Assembly (NCBI RefSeq): GCF_047730075.1
Contig: NZ_CP159831.1
Location: 62,001 to 126,000 of the forward strand
From: Njordibacter sp905182035
GTDB taxonomy: Bacteria > Pseudomonadota > Gammaproteobacteria > Pseudomonadales > Balneatricaceae
DNA: 64,000 nucleotides
Reading direction: 5' to 3'
Below, one piece after another: positions 8,459-16,308 of this stretch. Made by a program: the position numbers and the translations under genes. The stretch's first letter is position 1, and each line of letters begins with the position of its first letter. The notes under the pieces are model-generated. The model did not search any database and had not been told where the DNA came from. It saw only the letters and a list, made by a program, of their open reading frames with translations.

Positions 8459-8874
8459 TGACGACCAGAATGTCCGAAGCCACCTTCTCCTCGAAGGCTG
8501 GCATCAAAGTCATCAACGATAGTCAGTTGGGCTTGTACCACTGGTACAAGCACCATTTGAGCAATACGTTCTGCAGGCTCAATAACAAAAGGGGTTGAAC
8601 CTCGATTCCAACAGGATACCATGAGCTGGCCTTGGTAGTCTGAATCGATAAGGCCTACCAAATTACCTAGAACCACACCGTGTTTGTGGCCAAGACCAGA
8701 TCTAGGCAATAACATTGCGCAAAGGTTTGGGTCTTCAACGTGGATGGCCATACCCGTAGGTACTAATTCCGTTTGGCCTGGGTTTAGCGTAATAGCATGA
8801 TCAATACAAGCGCGTAAATCCATACCGGCAGAGCCAGCCGTAGCATAAGTGGGTAAAGGAATTTCTTGGCCCAC
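8455..8874 (-). CDS. dut: dUTP pyrophosphatase; 5' end apparently frameshifted
   Basis: Hydrolyses dUTP to dUMP, keeping uracil out of DNA. The 139 residues from a GTG at 8874 carry all five trimeric dUTPase motifs: AGMDLRA, PRSGLGHKHG, GLIDSDYQG, RIAQMV and RGEGGFGHSG. They lack the first beta strand. That strand is found in the neighbouring frame: an ATG at 8918 encodes MIHRPQLAVKILTP, which aligns with the E. coli start (VKILDPRVG) and joins VGQEIPLP if one base is added in a five-C run (8881-8877 on this strand). So the intended gene is probably 8455-8918 with a one-base deletion or a sequencing error. No Shine-Dalgarno precedes GTG 8874. Confidence 0.88.
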   Translation of the reverse strand: MGQEIPLPTYATAGSAGMDLRACIDHAITLNPGQTELVPTGMAIHVEDPNLCAMLLPRSGLGHKHGVVLGNLVGLIDSDYQGQLMVSCWNRGSTPFVIEPAERIAQMVLVPVVQAQLTIVDDFDASLRGEGGFGHSGRQ

Positions 8875-8876
8875 AC

Positions 8877-8881
8877 GGGGG
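8877..8881 (-). other. Putative frameshift site in dut (five-base C run)
   Basis: The run reads CCCCC on the coding strand. Six C residues would fuse the upstream reading frame, which ends in AVKILTP, to the downstream frame, which begins RVGQEIPLP, restoring a full-length dUTPase N terminus. Homopolymer miscalling, a real mutation and programmed slippage are all possible; the run is not a classic slippery heptamer. Confidence 0.65.
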
Positions 8882-8929
8882 TGAGTATTTTTACAGCTAA
8901 TTGAGGGCGATGAATCATGTGGTTTATGC

Positions 8930-10129
8930 CTAGTGGGGAATTCTGGTAATGGCCGCTATGAGTTGGCGAGCCAATTGATGTTTGGATAATAAGGGTAAAT
9001 CCTCTACACCACCAGAGGTGATTAAACTGACTTGGTTATTATCACTATTAAACCCAATGTCAGTATTAGAAACGTCATTAGCAATGATCATATGCACACC
9101 TTTGCGCTTCAGTTTGTCTTGCGCATGAAGGATTAAGTCTTGGGTTTCTGCAGCAAAACCAACGTGAATTACATGGGGGTGTTGGTTAGACATGGTGGTC
9201 AATATATCTGGGTTTTGGGTCAGTTCTAAGGTTAATCCATGATCTGCATTTTGTTTCTTAAGCTTTTGCTCTGACGCAATGGTAGGGCGATAATCAGCCA
9301 CTGCTGCCGTAGCAATAAAGTAATCCGCACTCGAACCCGTTTTAAGGCTGGCCTCAAGCATATCTTGAGCGCTTTCAACGGCAACAAATGTAACGTCTTC
9401 AGGCTGTGCCAATTGAGTAGGGCCGCTAATAAGAATCACTGTTGCGCCCTGATCTCTTGCGGCTTGTGCCAAAGCGTAACCCATCTTGCCCGAGCTATGG
9501 TTGCTGATGTATCGCACGGGATCTATGGCTTCTCTAGTGGGTCCTGCAGTAATCACCACAGTCTTACCGTCTAATAGGCCTTGGCTAAACTGCGCTTTAA
9601 CAGCGGCTAACAGTTCGTTAGGTTCGAGCATACGACCAGCACCAATATCCCCGCAGGCTTGCTCACCTTCTGCTGGGCCGTGTATTTGCAAGCCTCTGGC
9701 TTGCAGTGTTTGTAGATTATCTTGGGTGGCTTGGTCTTGCCACATGGCTTGGTTCATCGCCGGTGCCAACAGCACAGGTGCATCCGTCGCCAAGCATAGG
9801 GTAGTAAGCAAGTCATTGGCCTGGCCTTGGGCTAAACGCGCCATAACGTTGGCGCTAGCAGGGGCAATGAGTAATAGATCTGCCCATCTGGCAAGCTGTA
9901 TGTGCCCCATGCCTGCTTCGGCTTGAGGATTAAGCAAGTGTTGATGAACCGGGTTGCCAGACAAAGCTTGTAGGGTTAGTGGGGTAATAAACTCTATAGC
10001 GCCAGAGGTCATAACTACTTGAACTTGGGCCCCTGACTTTATTAGCAGCCGTACTAGCTCTGCACTTTTATAGGCCGCTATGCCGCCACTTATGGCAAGG
10101 ATGATATGTCTGTTGTTGAGGCGGCTCAT
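8930..10129 (-). CDS. coaBC: Bifunctional phosphopantothenoylcysteine decarboxylase / phosphopantothenate-cysteine ligase
   Basis: Two successive steps of coenzyme A synthesis. The CoaC flavoprotein half (about residues 1-190) shows ISGGIAAYK, the catalytic-His region HIQLARWADLLLIAPASAN, the PAMNQAMW motif and the active-site cysteine in GEQACGDIGAGRM. The CoaB half starts at VVITAGPTREAIDPVRYI, with NHSSGKMG and the lysine-rich KLKRKGVHMIIAND segment. Length (399) is normal. It is the first gene of the minus-strand run toward dut, algC and argB. Confidence 0.97.
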   Translation of the reverse strand: MSRLNNRHIILAISGGIAAYKSAELVRLLIKSGAQVQVVMTSGAIEFITPLTLQALSGNPVHQHLLNPQAEAGMGHIQLARWADLLLIAPASANVMARLAQGQANDLLTTLCLATDAPVLLAPAMNQAMWQDQATQDNLQTLQARGLQIHGPAEGEQACGDIGAGRMLEPNELLAAVKAQFSQGLLDGKTVVITAGPTREAIDPVRYISNHSSGKMGYALAQAARDQGATVILISGPTQLAQPEDVTFVAVESAQDMLEASLKTGSSADYFIATAAVADYRPTIASEQKLKKQNADHGLTLELTQNPDILTTMSNQHPHVIHVGFAAETQDLILHAQDKLKRKGVHMIIANDVSNTDIGFNSDNNQVSLITSGGVEDLPLLSKHQLARQLIAAITRIPH

Positions 10130-10204
10130 AGGGCGATATAACCAATAAATGGAGCAAATATTAGCTGTCTACTCTAGCATAAATAAAGCCAAGAACTCAT
10201 TAGC

Positions 10205-10358
10205 TTAATCGCAATCCTTATAAATGAAATCATTCACGGCACGCAGAATATCCTTGCGGCTAACCTGGCCAATGAGCTTGCCGTCTTCAACCACAGGAAT
10301 ACGGCGCCTTCCACAATTGATAAATTGTTCTGCTACGGCAATCATGATCCGGGTTCAC
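10205..10358 (-). pseudogene. 3' fragment of a CBS-domain protein gene
   Basis: From an internal ATG at 10345 to the TAA at 10205-10207 the frame encodes 46 residues, including VAEQFINCGRRRIPVVEDG and KLIGQVSRKDILRAV. That is the second half of a CBS domain, a regulatory adenosyl-ligand-binding fold. The N-terminal part is missing and the frame is closed by a stop (TGA) just upstream of the ATG, where it runs into the agmatinase-like fragment. I read this as a deletion relic. Expression of the fragment is not supported by a visible ribosome-binding site. Confidence 0.7.
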
Positions 10359-10451
10359 GTAGGGGAGCCGCATGAAAGTTGGCACACCAGTAAAACGAGC
10401 AAGTTCCATTGCAGAAATGGGCTGAAAAAAGGGATCAGCATCATAGTTCAT
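10287..10451 (-). pseudogene. 5' fragment of an agmatinase-like gene joined out of frame to the CBS fragment
   Basis: An ATG at 10451 with a good AGGA eight bases upstream opens a 54-codon frame. Its first 32 residues, containing DPFFQPISAMELARF and TGVPTFMRLPYV, resemble the N terminus of agmatinase/ureohydrolase proteins. After about 10356 the similarity ends and the frame reads through the CBS-domain DNA in the wrong frame to a TGA at 10287. This looks like the 5' end and translation signals of a speB-type gene fused by deletion to the tail of an unrelated gene. Whether a short peptide is made is unknown. Confidence 0.6.
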
Positions 10452-10651
10452 CACAGGTCCTAATTTGTTTTTACTGGCATTGTTATTTTTTCAAACATAA
10501 CTAGTTAAATAGTAGGTACAATCCCAATCTCTGGAACTCATGAGGCGTTTTTAGCTGTATGGTCGCCACATTATAGTGATGCCTAAGTGCACTTGAAGCT
10601 TACAGCAGGCGATAGTTTTTTTTAATCTGTTAACAAATCTTCTACTCTTTT
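10452..10651. other. Non-coding gap beside the relic
   Basis: AT-rich stretch between the relic start and the MetE-like stop. It holds short T runs and a 10-bp palindrome AAGTGCACTT near 10588, but no gene, clear terminator or promoter that I can support. Counting the relic, the whole interval from coaBC to the MetE-like gene (10130-10651) lacks an intact gene. Confidence 0.5.
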
Positions 10652-11722
10652 CTAGACTATTGCCGCCGCTTCACACATTACCCTCAGTTTGTCTTCCGCC
10701 AACTGCGCTGGTAACAAGCCAAGCCCACAGTCAGGTGCTACTATTAGGCGGTCTCTATCAATGTGATTTAATGCAGAACTCAGCCTTTCAACAACTTCCT
10801 CAACCGTTTCTAGGGTGCTGGACGCAATTGCTAATGAGCCAAAGATAACAGTTTTACTTTCAAATTTCTCCAATAATTCTAAGTTGTTACAGCAATGCTT
10901 ATCTTCAATGGAAATTTGATCAAAGGCAGCCTGATCAATAGCCTTACTAAGCTGATAGTAGCTTAAAGGGTCAGCTTTTTTATAATCAGCATCGTCTAAA
11001 TGGTCTGGATAACCACAACACATGTGTACAATTCTAGTAACCGACTTTGGTACTCCATAAAAACATCTTTCTAGACCTTCCATACCGAAGTCTAGGGCGT
11101 CTTTGACTGAACGGGCAAAAAGTGGTTCATCAATTTGAATATGCTTACATCCAGCCTCTACAAGCGCTAAGACTTCTTTATTAATTGTTTTGGCGAGGGC
11201 TGTGTTTAGTTTGGGGCGATCATTGTAGAAACAGTCGGCAGTAGTATCCATGATTGTTAAAGGTCCAGGTAGTGTAAACTTTACTGGTCTTGAACTGACA
11301 CCTTGGCTCGCGATATAGTCGTGGGCACTATAATTTTTAACAGAATGCAGAATCGGACCCCGAATGGCGGGTAAATCTGTTTCATATGCACCATCCCGAA
11401 GGACACGATGTTCCAAACTGTTGAAGTCAAAACCACCTAGGTGCCTACAGTGGTAATGAATATAATTTTCCCGACGCACTTCGCCATCTGTTGGAATTGA
11501 AATTCCTGCACGGATTTGAATTTCCAAGACCTCCTGGGCTGCGCGTATAAATAAATCTTCATGCGCATCTTTATTTTTTTCAATATCTTTTGAATATTGA
11601 TAAGTTGTCTCAGCAGTATTCATTCCGCCTGTTTCCTTAGCCAAATCGAACCAATCGCGGACAGGGACGTAGTTTGGCTTAGGGAAGGCGCCAATTGTGG
11701 TGGTAATCAGAGACGGTTTCAT
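10652..11722 (-). CDS. Short-form cobalamin-independent methionine synthase-like methyltransferase
   Basis: The 356-residue protein matches only the C-terminal catalytic barrel of MetE. All four zinc ligands are in place: His233 and Cys235 (HMCCGYP), Glu273 (SIEDKHC) and Cys332 (APDCGLGLLP); the IQIDEP substrate motif is at 195-200. The N-terminal half that full-length MetE (about 750 residues) uses for folate binding is absent. Such core MetE proteins may take methyl groups from another donor. The start has a GGGTGA five bases upstream. It stands alone beside gene relics, so neighbours give no clue to the methyl donor. Methionine synthesis is likely but not proven; other methyltransferases share this fold. 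Confidence 0.75.
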   Translation of the reverse strand: MKPSLITTTIGAFPKPNYVPVRDWFDLAKETGGMNTAETTYQYSKDIEKNKDAHEDLFIRAAQEVLEIQIRAGISIPTDGEVRRENYIHYHCRHLGGFDFNSLEHRVLRDGAYETDLPAIRGPILHSVKNYSAHDYIASQGVSSRPVKFTLPGPLTIMDTTADCFYNDRPKLNTALAKTINKEVLALVEAGCKHIQIDEPLFARSVKDALDFGMEGLERCFYGVPKSVTRIVHMCCGYPDHLDDADYKKADPLSYYQLSKAIDQAAFDQISIEDKHCCNNLELLEKFESKTVIFGSLAIASSTLETVEEVVERLSSALNHIDRDRLIVAPDCGLGLLPAQLAEDKLRVMCEAAAIV

Positions 11723-11927
11723 TTTTCACCCTTTGATAGTTTGATTGAAGCTTTAAATAGTAAATTTGTTATTTCAATTTATTCCTGATCTGCCTGTAAC
11801 AATAACCTTTTCATGGACACTGTCAATAAGGTTGGATGAAAATGGTCTTCTAGGCCATTGAAATGATGCATGTTTCGTGGCTTGATAGGCACTAATTGTA
11901 TGCTAGTTAACTGTCTGAGAATCGTTG

Positions 11928-12740
11928 ATGCCAGAGTTGCCAGAAGTAGAAACCACCCGTGTGGGCATTAGTCCACATATCCAAGGCCAAACCTTACACC
12001 AGGTTGTAGTTAGAGACGCCCGTTTGCGTTGGCCGGTGCCCACTGACTTAGCCGCCAATGTGGAGGGTAAACCTTTACGCCGAGTGGTGCGGCGAGGCAA
12101 GTACCTGCTATTTGAATTTGATCATGGTGCTATTATTGGTCATCTTGGTATGACAGGCAGCATGCGTATTGTGAATCATGAGGAACCTCCGGCATACCAT
12201 GATCATGTGGATTTAGTGTTTTCAGGAGTTACCCTCAGGTATCGAGATCCACGCCGATTTGGTTGTATCTTATGGCAAGAGAACCCAGTAATGGCCCATG
12301 TCTTGCTAGCCAGTTTAGGGCCGGAGCCATTGTCCGATGAGTTTGATGTGGCACATTTATTGAGGGCGTGTAAAGGCAAAAAACAAGCAATTAAGAGCTT
12401 AATAATGGACGGTAAGCAGGTGGTTGGGGTGGGTAACATCTACGCTAACGAAGCGCTATTTATGGCAGGTATTCATCCACATCGACAAGCAGGTCGGATT
12501 TCGGCTGAGCGTTTAGACCGACTGGTGGTATGTTGCAAGCAAGTGTTGTCGGCGGCGATAAAGCAGGGAGGCACCACTTTGCGGGATTTTGTGGACAGTG
12601 AAGGCAAGCCGGGTTATTTCAAACAACAGTTACAAGTATATGGTCGAGCAGGCCAAGCATGTGTAACTTGTGATCAGCATTTAACAGAAAGCCGCTTAGG
12701 GCAGCGCAGTACAGTGTATTGCAAGCGCTGCCAGCGGTAG
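11928..12740 (+). CDS. mutM: Formamidopyrimidine-DNA glycosylase (Fpg/MutM)
   Basis: Removes 8-oxoguanine and formamidopyrimidines from DNA and nicks the abasic site. The mature protein begins PELPEVETTR, where the N-terminal proline is the catalytic nucleophile, so ATG 11928 is chosen over the TTG one codon before it. The lysine in GKYLLFE, the HLGMTGSM strand, the YRDPRRFG segment and the helix-two-turn-helix around VGVGNIYANEALF are all present. The C-terminal zinc finger has CVTC and CKRC pairs. Length is 270, as in E. coli (269). It is convergent with the ferredoxin gene. Confidence 0.97.
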   Translation: MPELPEVETTRVGISPHIQGQTLHQVVVRDARLRWPVPTDLAANVEGKPLRRVVRRGKYLLFEFDHGAIIGHLGMTGSMRIVNHEEPPAYHDHVDLVFSGVTLRYRDPRRFGCILWQENPVMAHVLLASLGPEPLSDEFDVAHLLRACKGKKQAIKSLIMDGKQVVGVGNIYANEALFMAGIHPHRQAGRISAERLDRLVVCCKQVLSAAIKQGGTTLRDFVDSEGKPGYFKQQLQVYGRAGQACVTCDQHLTESRLGQRSTVYCKRCQR

Positions 12741-12770
12741 AAATCTTGCCATGAGCAAGGGCTAACCCAA

Positions 12771-13019
12771 CTAAGCGGCCGTCAGTTGAATGTACTTGTC
12801 CATAAGTTGATCTTGAGACTCAACGTTGTCTGGGTCTTTAGGGATACAATCTACTGGGCAAACTTCCACGCACTGAGGCTCATCGTAATGGCCTACACAC
12901 TCAGTGCACTTATTCATGTCAATTTCGTAGATTTCTTCCCCTGGTGAGATAGCCTCATTGGGGCATTCCGGTTCACACACATCGCAGTTGATGCAGTCGT
13001 CGGTAATAATTAAAGACAT
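12771..13019 (-). CDS. 2[4Fe-4S] ferredoxin, YfhL family
   Basis: Small electron-transfer protein of 82 residues. Two cluster-binding motifs are visible: CINCDVCEPECPNEA at residues about 9-23, and a second group with CTEC, CVEVCPVDC. The second group contains the extra residues (VGHYDEPQ) between cysteines typical of the YfhL/Alvin-type ferredoxins. It lies directly after coaD on the same strand; the same pairing occurs in Pseudomonas. The redox partner cannot be told from the context. Confidence 0.93.
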   Translation of the reverse strand: MSLIITDDCINCDVCEPECPNEAISPGEEIYEIDMNKCTECVGHYDEPQCVEVCPVDCIPKDPDNVESQDQLMDKYIQLTAA

Positions 13020-13072
13020 GTTACTTTTCCTATTTATACGCCACGTGATCTTGTTAAATGCGTTGGCAATGC

Positions 13073-13561
13073 TTAATTACTTGAGTTGCTCAAATGTTGC
13101 CTGAGTTCTTCGGCCACCAACGGGTGGACAAACTGTGACACATCGCCACCTAAGGAAGCGATTTCCCGTACTAGGGTTGATGAAATGAAAGAGTGTTTTT
13201 CCGCAGGGGTTAAAAACATACTTTCTACATCAGGCGCCAGCACACGATTCATTTTAGCCAACTGAAATTCGTATTCAAAATCCGACACGGCTCGCAAGCC
13301 CCGTAGAATAATATTTGCTCCTTGCTTGGTCAGGAGCTCTGTCAATAAACCGGAAAAACCGATAACAGTAACATTGCCCAACGGCTCTGTAATAATGCGC
13401 GTCAATTCTACGCGCTTCGCTAAGTCTAACATAGGTCGTTTTGTTGGGCTTTCAGCCACTGCAACAACCACTTCTTCAAACAGCTTAGAGGCCCTTTGAA
13501 TAAGGTCAACGTGCCCGTGTGTTACTGGATCAAAAGTTCCTGGATAGATTGCTTTGTTCAT
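13073..13561 (-). CDS. coaD: Phosphopantetheine adenylyltransferase
   Basis: Fourth step of CoA synthesis: transfers AMP from ATP to 4'-phosphopantetheine. The nucleotidyltransferase signature is YPGTFDPVTHGHVDLI at residues 6-21 (TxxH-like GHVD). Also visible are RGLRAVSDFEYEFQLA, the substrate-binding loop, and SFISSTLVREIASLGGDVS near the C terminus. Length 162 matches E. coli (159). It precedes the ferredoxin gene on the same strand by about 50 bases. Confidence 0.97.
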   Translation of the reverse strand: MNKAIYPGTFDPVTHGHVDLIQRASKLFEEVVVAVAESPTKRPMLDLAKRVELTRIITEPLGNVTVIGFSGLLTELLTKQGANIILRGLRAVSDFEYEFQLAKMNRVLAPDVESMFLTPAEKHSFISSTLVREIASLGGDVSQFVHPLVAEELRQHLSNSSN

Positions 13562-13652
13562 GCAAATACCACCTTATTTTAACCCCTGCCTAGAACTATT
13601 AGCCTCAAAACAGCGGAATACTAAATGAATTATATAAACGATACAACAAAAA

Positions 13653-13692
13653 TAATATAGTTATAAGAAACTAATTTATTATAACTATATTA
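13653..13692. repeat. AT-only perfect inverted repeat at the ybiB 3' end
   Basis: TAATATAGTTATAA (13653-13666) and its exact reverse complement (13679-13692) flank a 12-base loop. The right arm includes the ybiB stop codon. The stem is nearly all A/T and no T run follows in either direction, so it is not a standard terminator; it could protect the mRNA 3' end or bind a protein. Confidence 0.6.
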
Positions 13693-14721
13693 CATAAGTC
13701 GTCGATTTCTACTTTGCCACCAATTTGTTGCCAGTTGAGTTGCGTCTGGTTGCTCTTTTGCCTTGCCTAAAAGCACCAAACAACTGGCCAAAGTACTAAT
13801 AACTGCTGCCTCACCATAGGCGTCTTGCTGCTCGTCTCGCCATAGTAGCTGTAGGCGTTGTGGGTCTAGCTGCTGTTCTTGGGTATCACGCTTGGGAAGT
13901 TGCCGCTGCCATATTTGGCTACTGCTTGTTTGTGCATCCACCCACTGTAATTCACACTCATTATCGGGGCGTACTTCAGCTTCGCCTCCGTCACCGCGAA
14001 TGGTCAAACTACGGGGGTGTTTTAATAACATGGCCGTTTGTTGATGCAGTGGGCCATAAGCAGGATGAAACACCCCGTCGATAGTATGTTTTGCGGCCAA
14101 TGGATTCAGCAACCGAGTTAACGTATGAACTGGCGAACGTAAACCAAAAATAGCGCGTAAGCTAATGATATGGTTTAGCGGTGGGCTTAAGTGTTGTAGG
14201 CTCATAAAGCTAAAGTTGCCGTTGCGTAATTGGGTTTCAACTTGATGCCAATTATTGGCCACCGGTAAACCTAACTGTTGCAATACGTCTTCACTATAGA
14301 TGCGCCCGTGTGTATGGCCCTTAGCGCCATGCATAAACACCTTAACGCCTTGGCCCGCCAAGGTGAGAGCAGATAGCAAGAACCATGGTAAATGGCGCTT
14401 TTTGCCTGCATAACTAGACCAGTCTATATCCACTTCAATACCAGACACCTGGGCAGCTGAATAATTATGGAAATGACGTACGGCTTCTACAAACCCTGCT
14501 AGTTCCGCTGGCGTTTCTTCTTTTAGCCGCAGCAACATTAAGAAAGCGCCTAGCTGCTCTGGCTCTACCTGCTGCTGCAAGATCATACCCATGGCATCAC
14601 GGGCTTCGTCTTGGCTAAGTGAGCGGCTGCCGCGTTTGCCCTTTCCTAGGGCGCGGACGTATGGCGCAAAGGAGTGTTCAATGGCCATGAATGTTTGCCA
14701 CGGCAGCGCCAAGTTGGTCAA
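13690..14721 (-). CDS. ybiB: YbiB/TrpD2-family protein (anthranilate phosphoribosyltransferase fold)
   Basis: Shares the type III glycosyltransferase fold of TrpD, but in E. coli the homologue YbiB binds nucleic acid and is under LexA control. The 343-residue protein shows GKGKRGSRSLSQDEARDAMG, LGAFLMLLRLKEETPEEL-like helices (here ETPAELAGF), SYAGKKRHLPWFLL in place of the TrpD glycine-rich PRPP loop, and MHGAKGHTHGR. The TrpD motif GTGGD is not visible, so tryptophan synthesis is unlikely. Its start overlaps the end of yigB. Met 12 (14688) is an alternative start with a shorter overlap. No LexA box was found upstream because the gene lies inside an operon. Confidence 0.83.
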   Translation of the reverse strand: MTNLALPWQTFMAIEHSFAPYVRALGKGKRGSRSLSQDEARDAMGMILQQQVEPEQLGAFLMLLRLKEETPAELAGFVEAVRHFHNYSAAQVSGIEVDIDWSSYAGKKRHLPWFLLSALTLAGQGVKVFMHGAKGHTHGRIYSEDVLQQLGLPVANNWHQVETQLRNGNFSFMSLQHLSPPLNHIISLRAIFGLRSPVHTLTRLLNPLAAKHTIDGVFHPAYGPLHQQTAMLLKHPRSLTIRGDGGEAEVRPDNECELQWVDAQTSSSQIWQRQLPKRDTQEQQLDPQRLQLLWRDEQQDAYGEAAVISTLASCLVLLGKAKEQPDATQLATNWWQSRNRRLM

Positions 14722-15376
14722 GGTGGCGGATTTCCGCGCAGGCCTCAGCTTGCCGAGCAGGCCAAGATTTTTGTTCGGGGTTCATCCAGATAGTGCGCAT
14801 GCCGGCGGCTTGGGCACCAGCAATGTCATGCTCTGGATGGTCGCCAATATGGATAAAATGTTCAGCACTAAGGCCCGTGTGCTTGAGTGCTCTGGCAAAA
14901 AAATCTGGGTGTGGCTTACTCACACCAAGCTGGGCGGAGTTAAAATAGAAATCAAATAAGTGAGCTATGCCCACCTGTGCTAAATCGGCATTACCGTTGG
15001 TGAGGGCACCTATTTGGTAGTTTTGCCTAAGGGCACTGATTTGGGTTTGAGTACCGGCAAATAGCTCTACGTCATTGCGAGCAGCAAAATACACTGTAAA
15101 AGCCTGTTGGGCCAACGTATTGGCAGTGTCATAACCACAGCGCGATAGCCCTAGTTGGATCAGCGCAACACGAATCTGGCTCAAGTCATGTACTAGATGA
15201 GGGTTGTCGGCAACAATTTCGTCTCTTAGCTCTTCGATACCCTGATTATCATAAGCTTGGCTAAACTTAGGCGTATGGTGGTTCATCCACGCCAGCATAC
15301 GCTGGTTGGCCTTTTCAATCACTGGGGCAATGGCCCATAAGGTGTCGTCTAAATCAAAGGTAATAACTTTAATCAT
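14678..15376 (-). CDS. yigB: HAD-superfamily phosphatase YigB
   Basis: HAD hydrolase that in E. coli dephosphorylates an early riboflavin intermediate (5-amino-6-(5-phosphoribitylamino)uracil). Motif I is TFDLDDTLW at residues 5-13, motif II is LTNGNA, motif III lysine is in GVSKPHPDFF, and motif IV is HIGDHPEHDIAGA. The reading frame stays open upstream, but the family starts at MIKVITFDLDDT, so ATG 15376 is chosen, giving 232 residues and an eight-base overlap with the xerC stop. The dapF-DUF484-xerC-yigB order is the same as in E. coli, which supports the name over a generic HAD enzyme. Confidence 0.88.
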   Translation of the reverse strand: MIKVITFDLDDTLWAIAPVIEKANQRMLAWMNHHTPKFSQAYDNQGIEELRDEIVADNPHLVHDLSQIRVALIQLGLSRCGYDTANTLAQQAFTVYFAARNDVELFAGTQTQISALRQNYQIGALTNGNADLAQVGIAHLFDFYFNSAQLGVSKPHPDFFARALKHTGLSAEHFIHIGDHPEHDIAGAQAAGMRTIWMNPEQKSWPARQAEACAEIRHLDQLGAAVANIHGH

Positions 15377-16307
15377 GGTCAGGTTTCTCTTTGAATTGAG
15401 GCTTGGCTTGGGCGCGAGGGTGGGCTTTATCATATACCTTGGCTAAATGTTGATAATCCAAATGAGTATATACCTGGGTGGTACTAATGTTGCTGTGGCC
15501 AAGTAATTCTTGCACCGCCCTTAGGTCTCCACTGGACTGTAATAAATGGCTCGCAAAGGAGTGACGCAGCATGTGAGGGTGTATATGTTGGCCATGAGCA
15601 GCCGCCATCTTAGCCATGCGCATTTGAATGCCGCGTACACCCATACGTTGGCCGCGGTGATTAATGAACAAAGCATTGGCGTCTAGGCATTTCAACTGCG
15701 TACGTTGTTGCAGCCAAAATTTAACCGCCGCAATAGCCTGGCGGCCAATAGGTAATTGGCGTGTTTTATTGCCCTTGCCTGTGACTATTAGGCTGGCGTC
15801 CGTCACATCAATATCGAAAACGTTAAGGCTAGCAAGTTCTGCGAGACGTAAACCACAAGAGTAAGTCAGTTCAACCATGGCTTTGTCTCGCATCGCCATA
15901 GGGTCGTCCGATGCAATGGGGGTATTAAGGACTTGGCTGATTTGATCTGGATCTAAACTGTTGGGCAATTTGCGCGGCAACTTGGGTGCTTGAATCCCTT
16001 CTACAGGATTAAGCTTAACTAGGCGTTGTTGTAACAAATAGGTGAAAAAACTACGCCAGCTAGACAGTATCCTCTGAATACTTTTAGGTGCTAAGTTGGC
16101 CTTTCTGGCTGCAATCATAGCAGCGCGAATAGTGTCTGCTTGGGCATCAGCCCAAGTGCAATGCCCATGGTTTTCAAGGGTGTATATGAGGCGCTGAATA
16201 TCTCTCCGGTAAGCGTTGATGGTGTGATTCGAATATCGCTTGTTATAGGCCAAATAATCTAGGTATTGTTGCACTATCGAGTTAAGGGGAGCGCTGGTAT
16301 GTGCCAT
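15369..16307 (-). CDS. xerC: Tyrosine recombinase XerC
   Basis: With XerD resolves chromosome dimers at dif. The 312-residue protein has an N-terminal SAM-like core-binding domain (to about residue 110) and a C-terminal catalytic domain. Catalytic residues are visible: Arg in SCGLRLAELASL, Lys in TGKGNKTRQLPI, HMLRHSFASHLL (His and Arg), LLGHSNISTTQVYTHLD (His and the tyrosine nucleophile). The gene lies in the dapF-DUF484-xerC-yigB operon, which separates it from xerD and from phage integrases. Confidence 0.96.
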   Translation of the reverse strand: MAHTSAPLNSIVQQYLDYLAYNKRYSNHTINAYRRDIQRLIYTLENHGHCTWADAQADTIRAAMIAARKANLAPKSIQRILSSWRSFFTYLLQQRLVKLNPVEGIQAPKLPRKLPNSLDPDQISQVLNTPIASDDPMAMRDKAMVELTYSCGLRLAELASLNVFDIDVTDASLIVTGKGNKTRQLPIGRQAIAAVKFWLQQRTQLKCLDANALFINHRGQRMGVRGIQMRMAKMAAAHGQHIHPHMLRHSFASHLLQSSGDLRAVQELLGHSNISTTQVYTHLDYQHLAKVYDKAHPRAQAKPQFKEKPDHD

Positions 16308-16308
16308 A

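Noticed and set aside
12743..12760. Short CTTGC/GCAAG hairpin between mutM and the ferredoxin gene
   Set aside because: Five-base stem with no T run; too weak to call a terminator.
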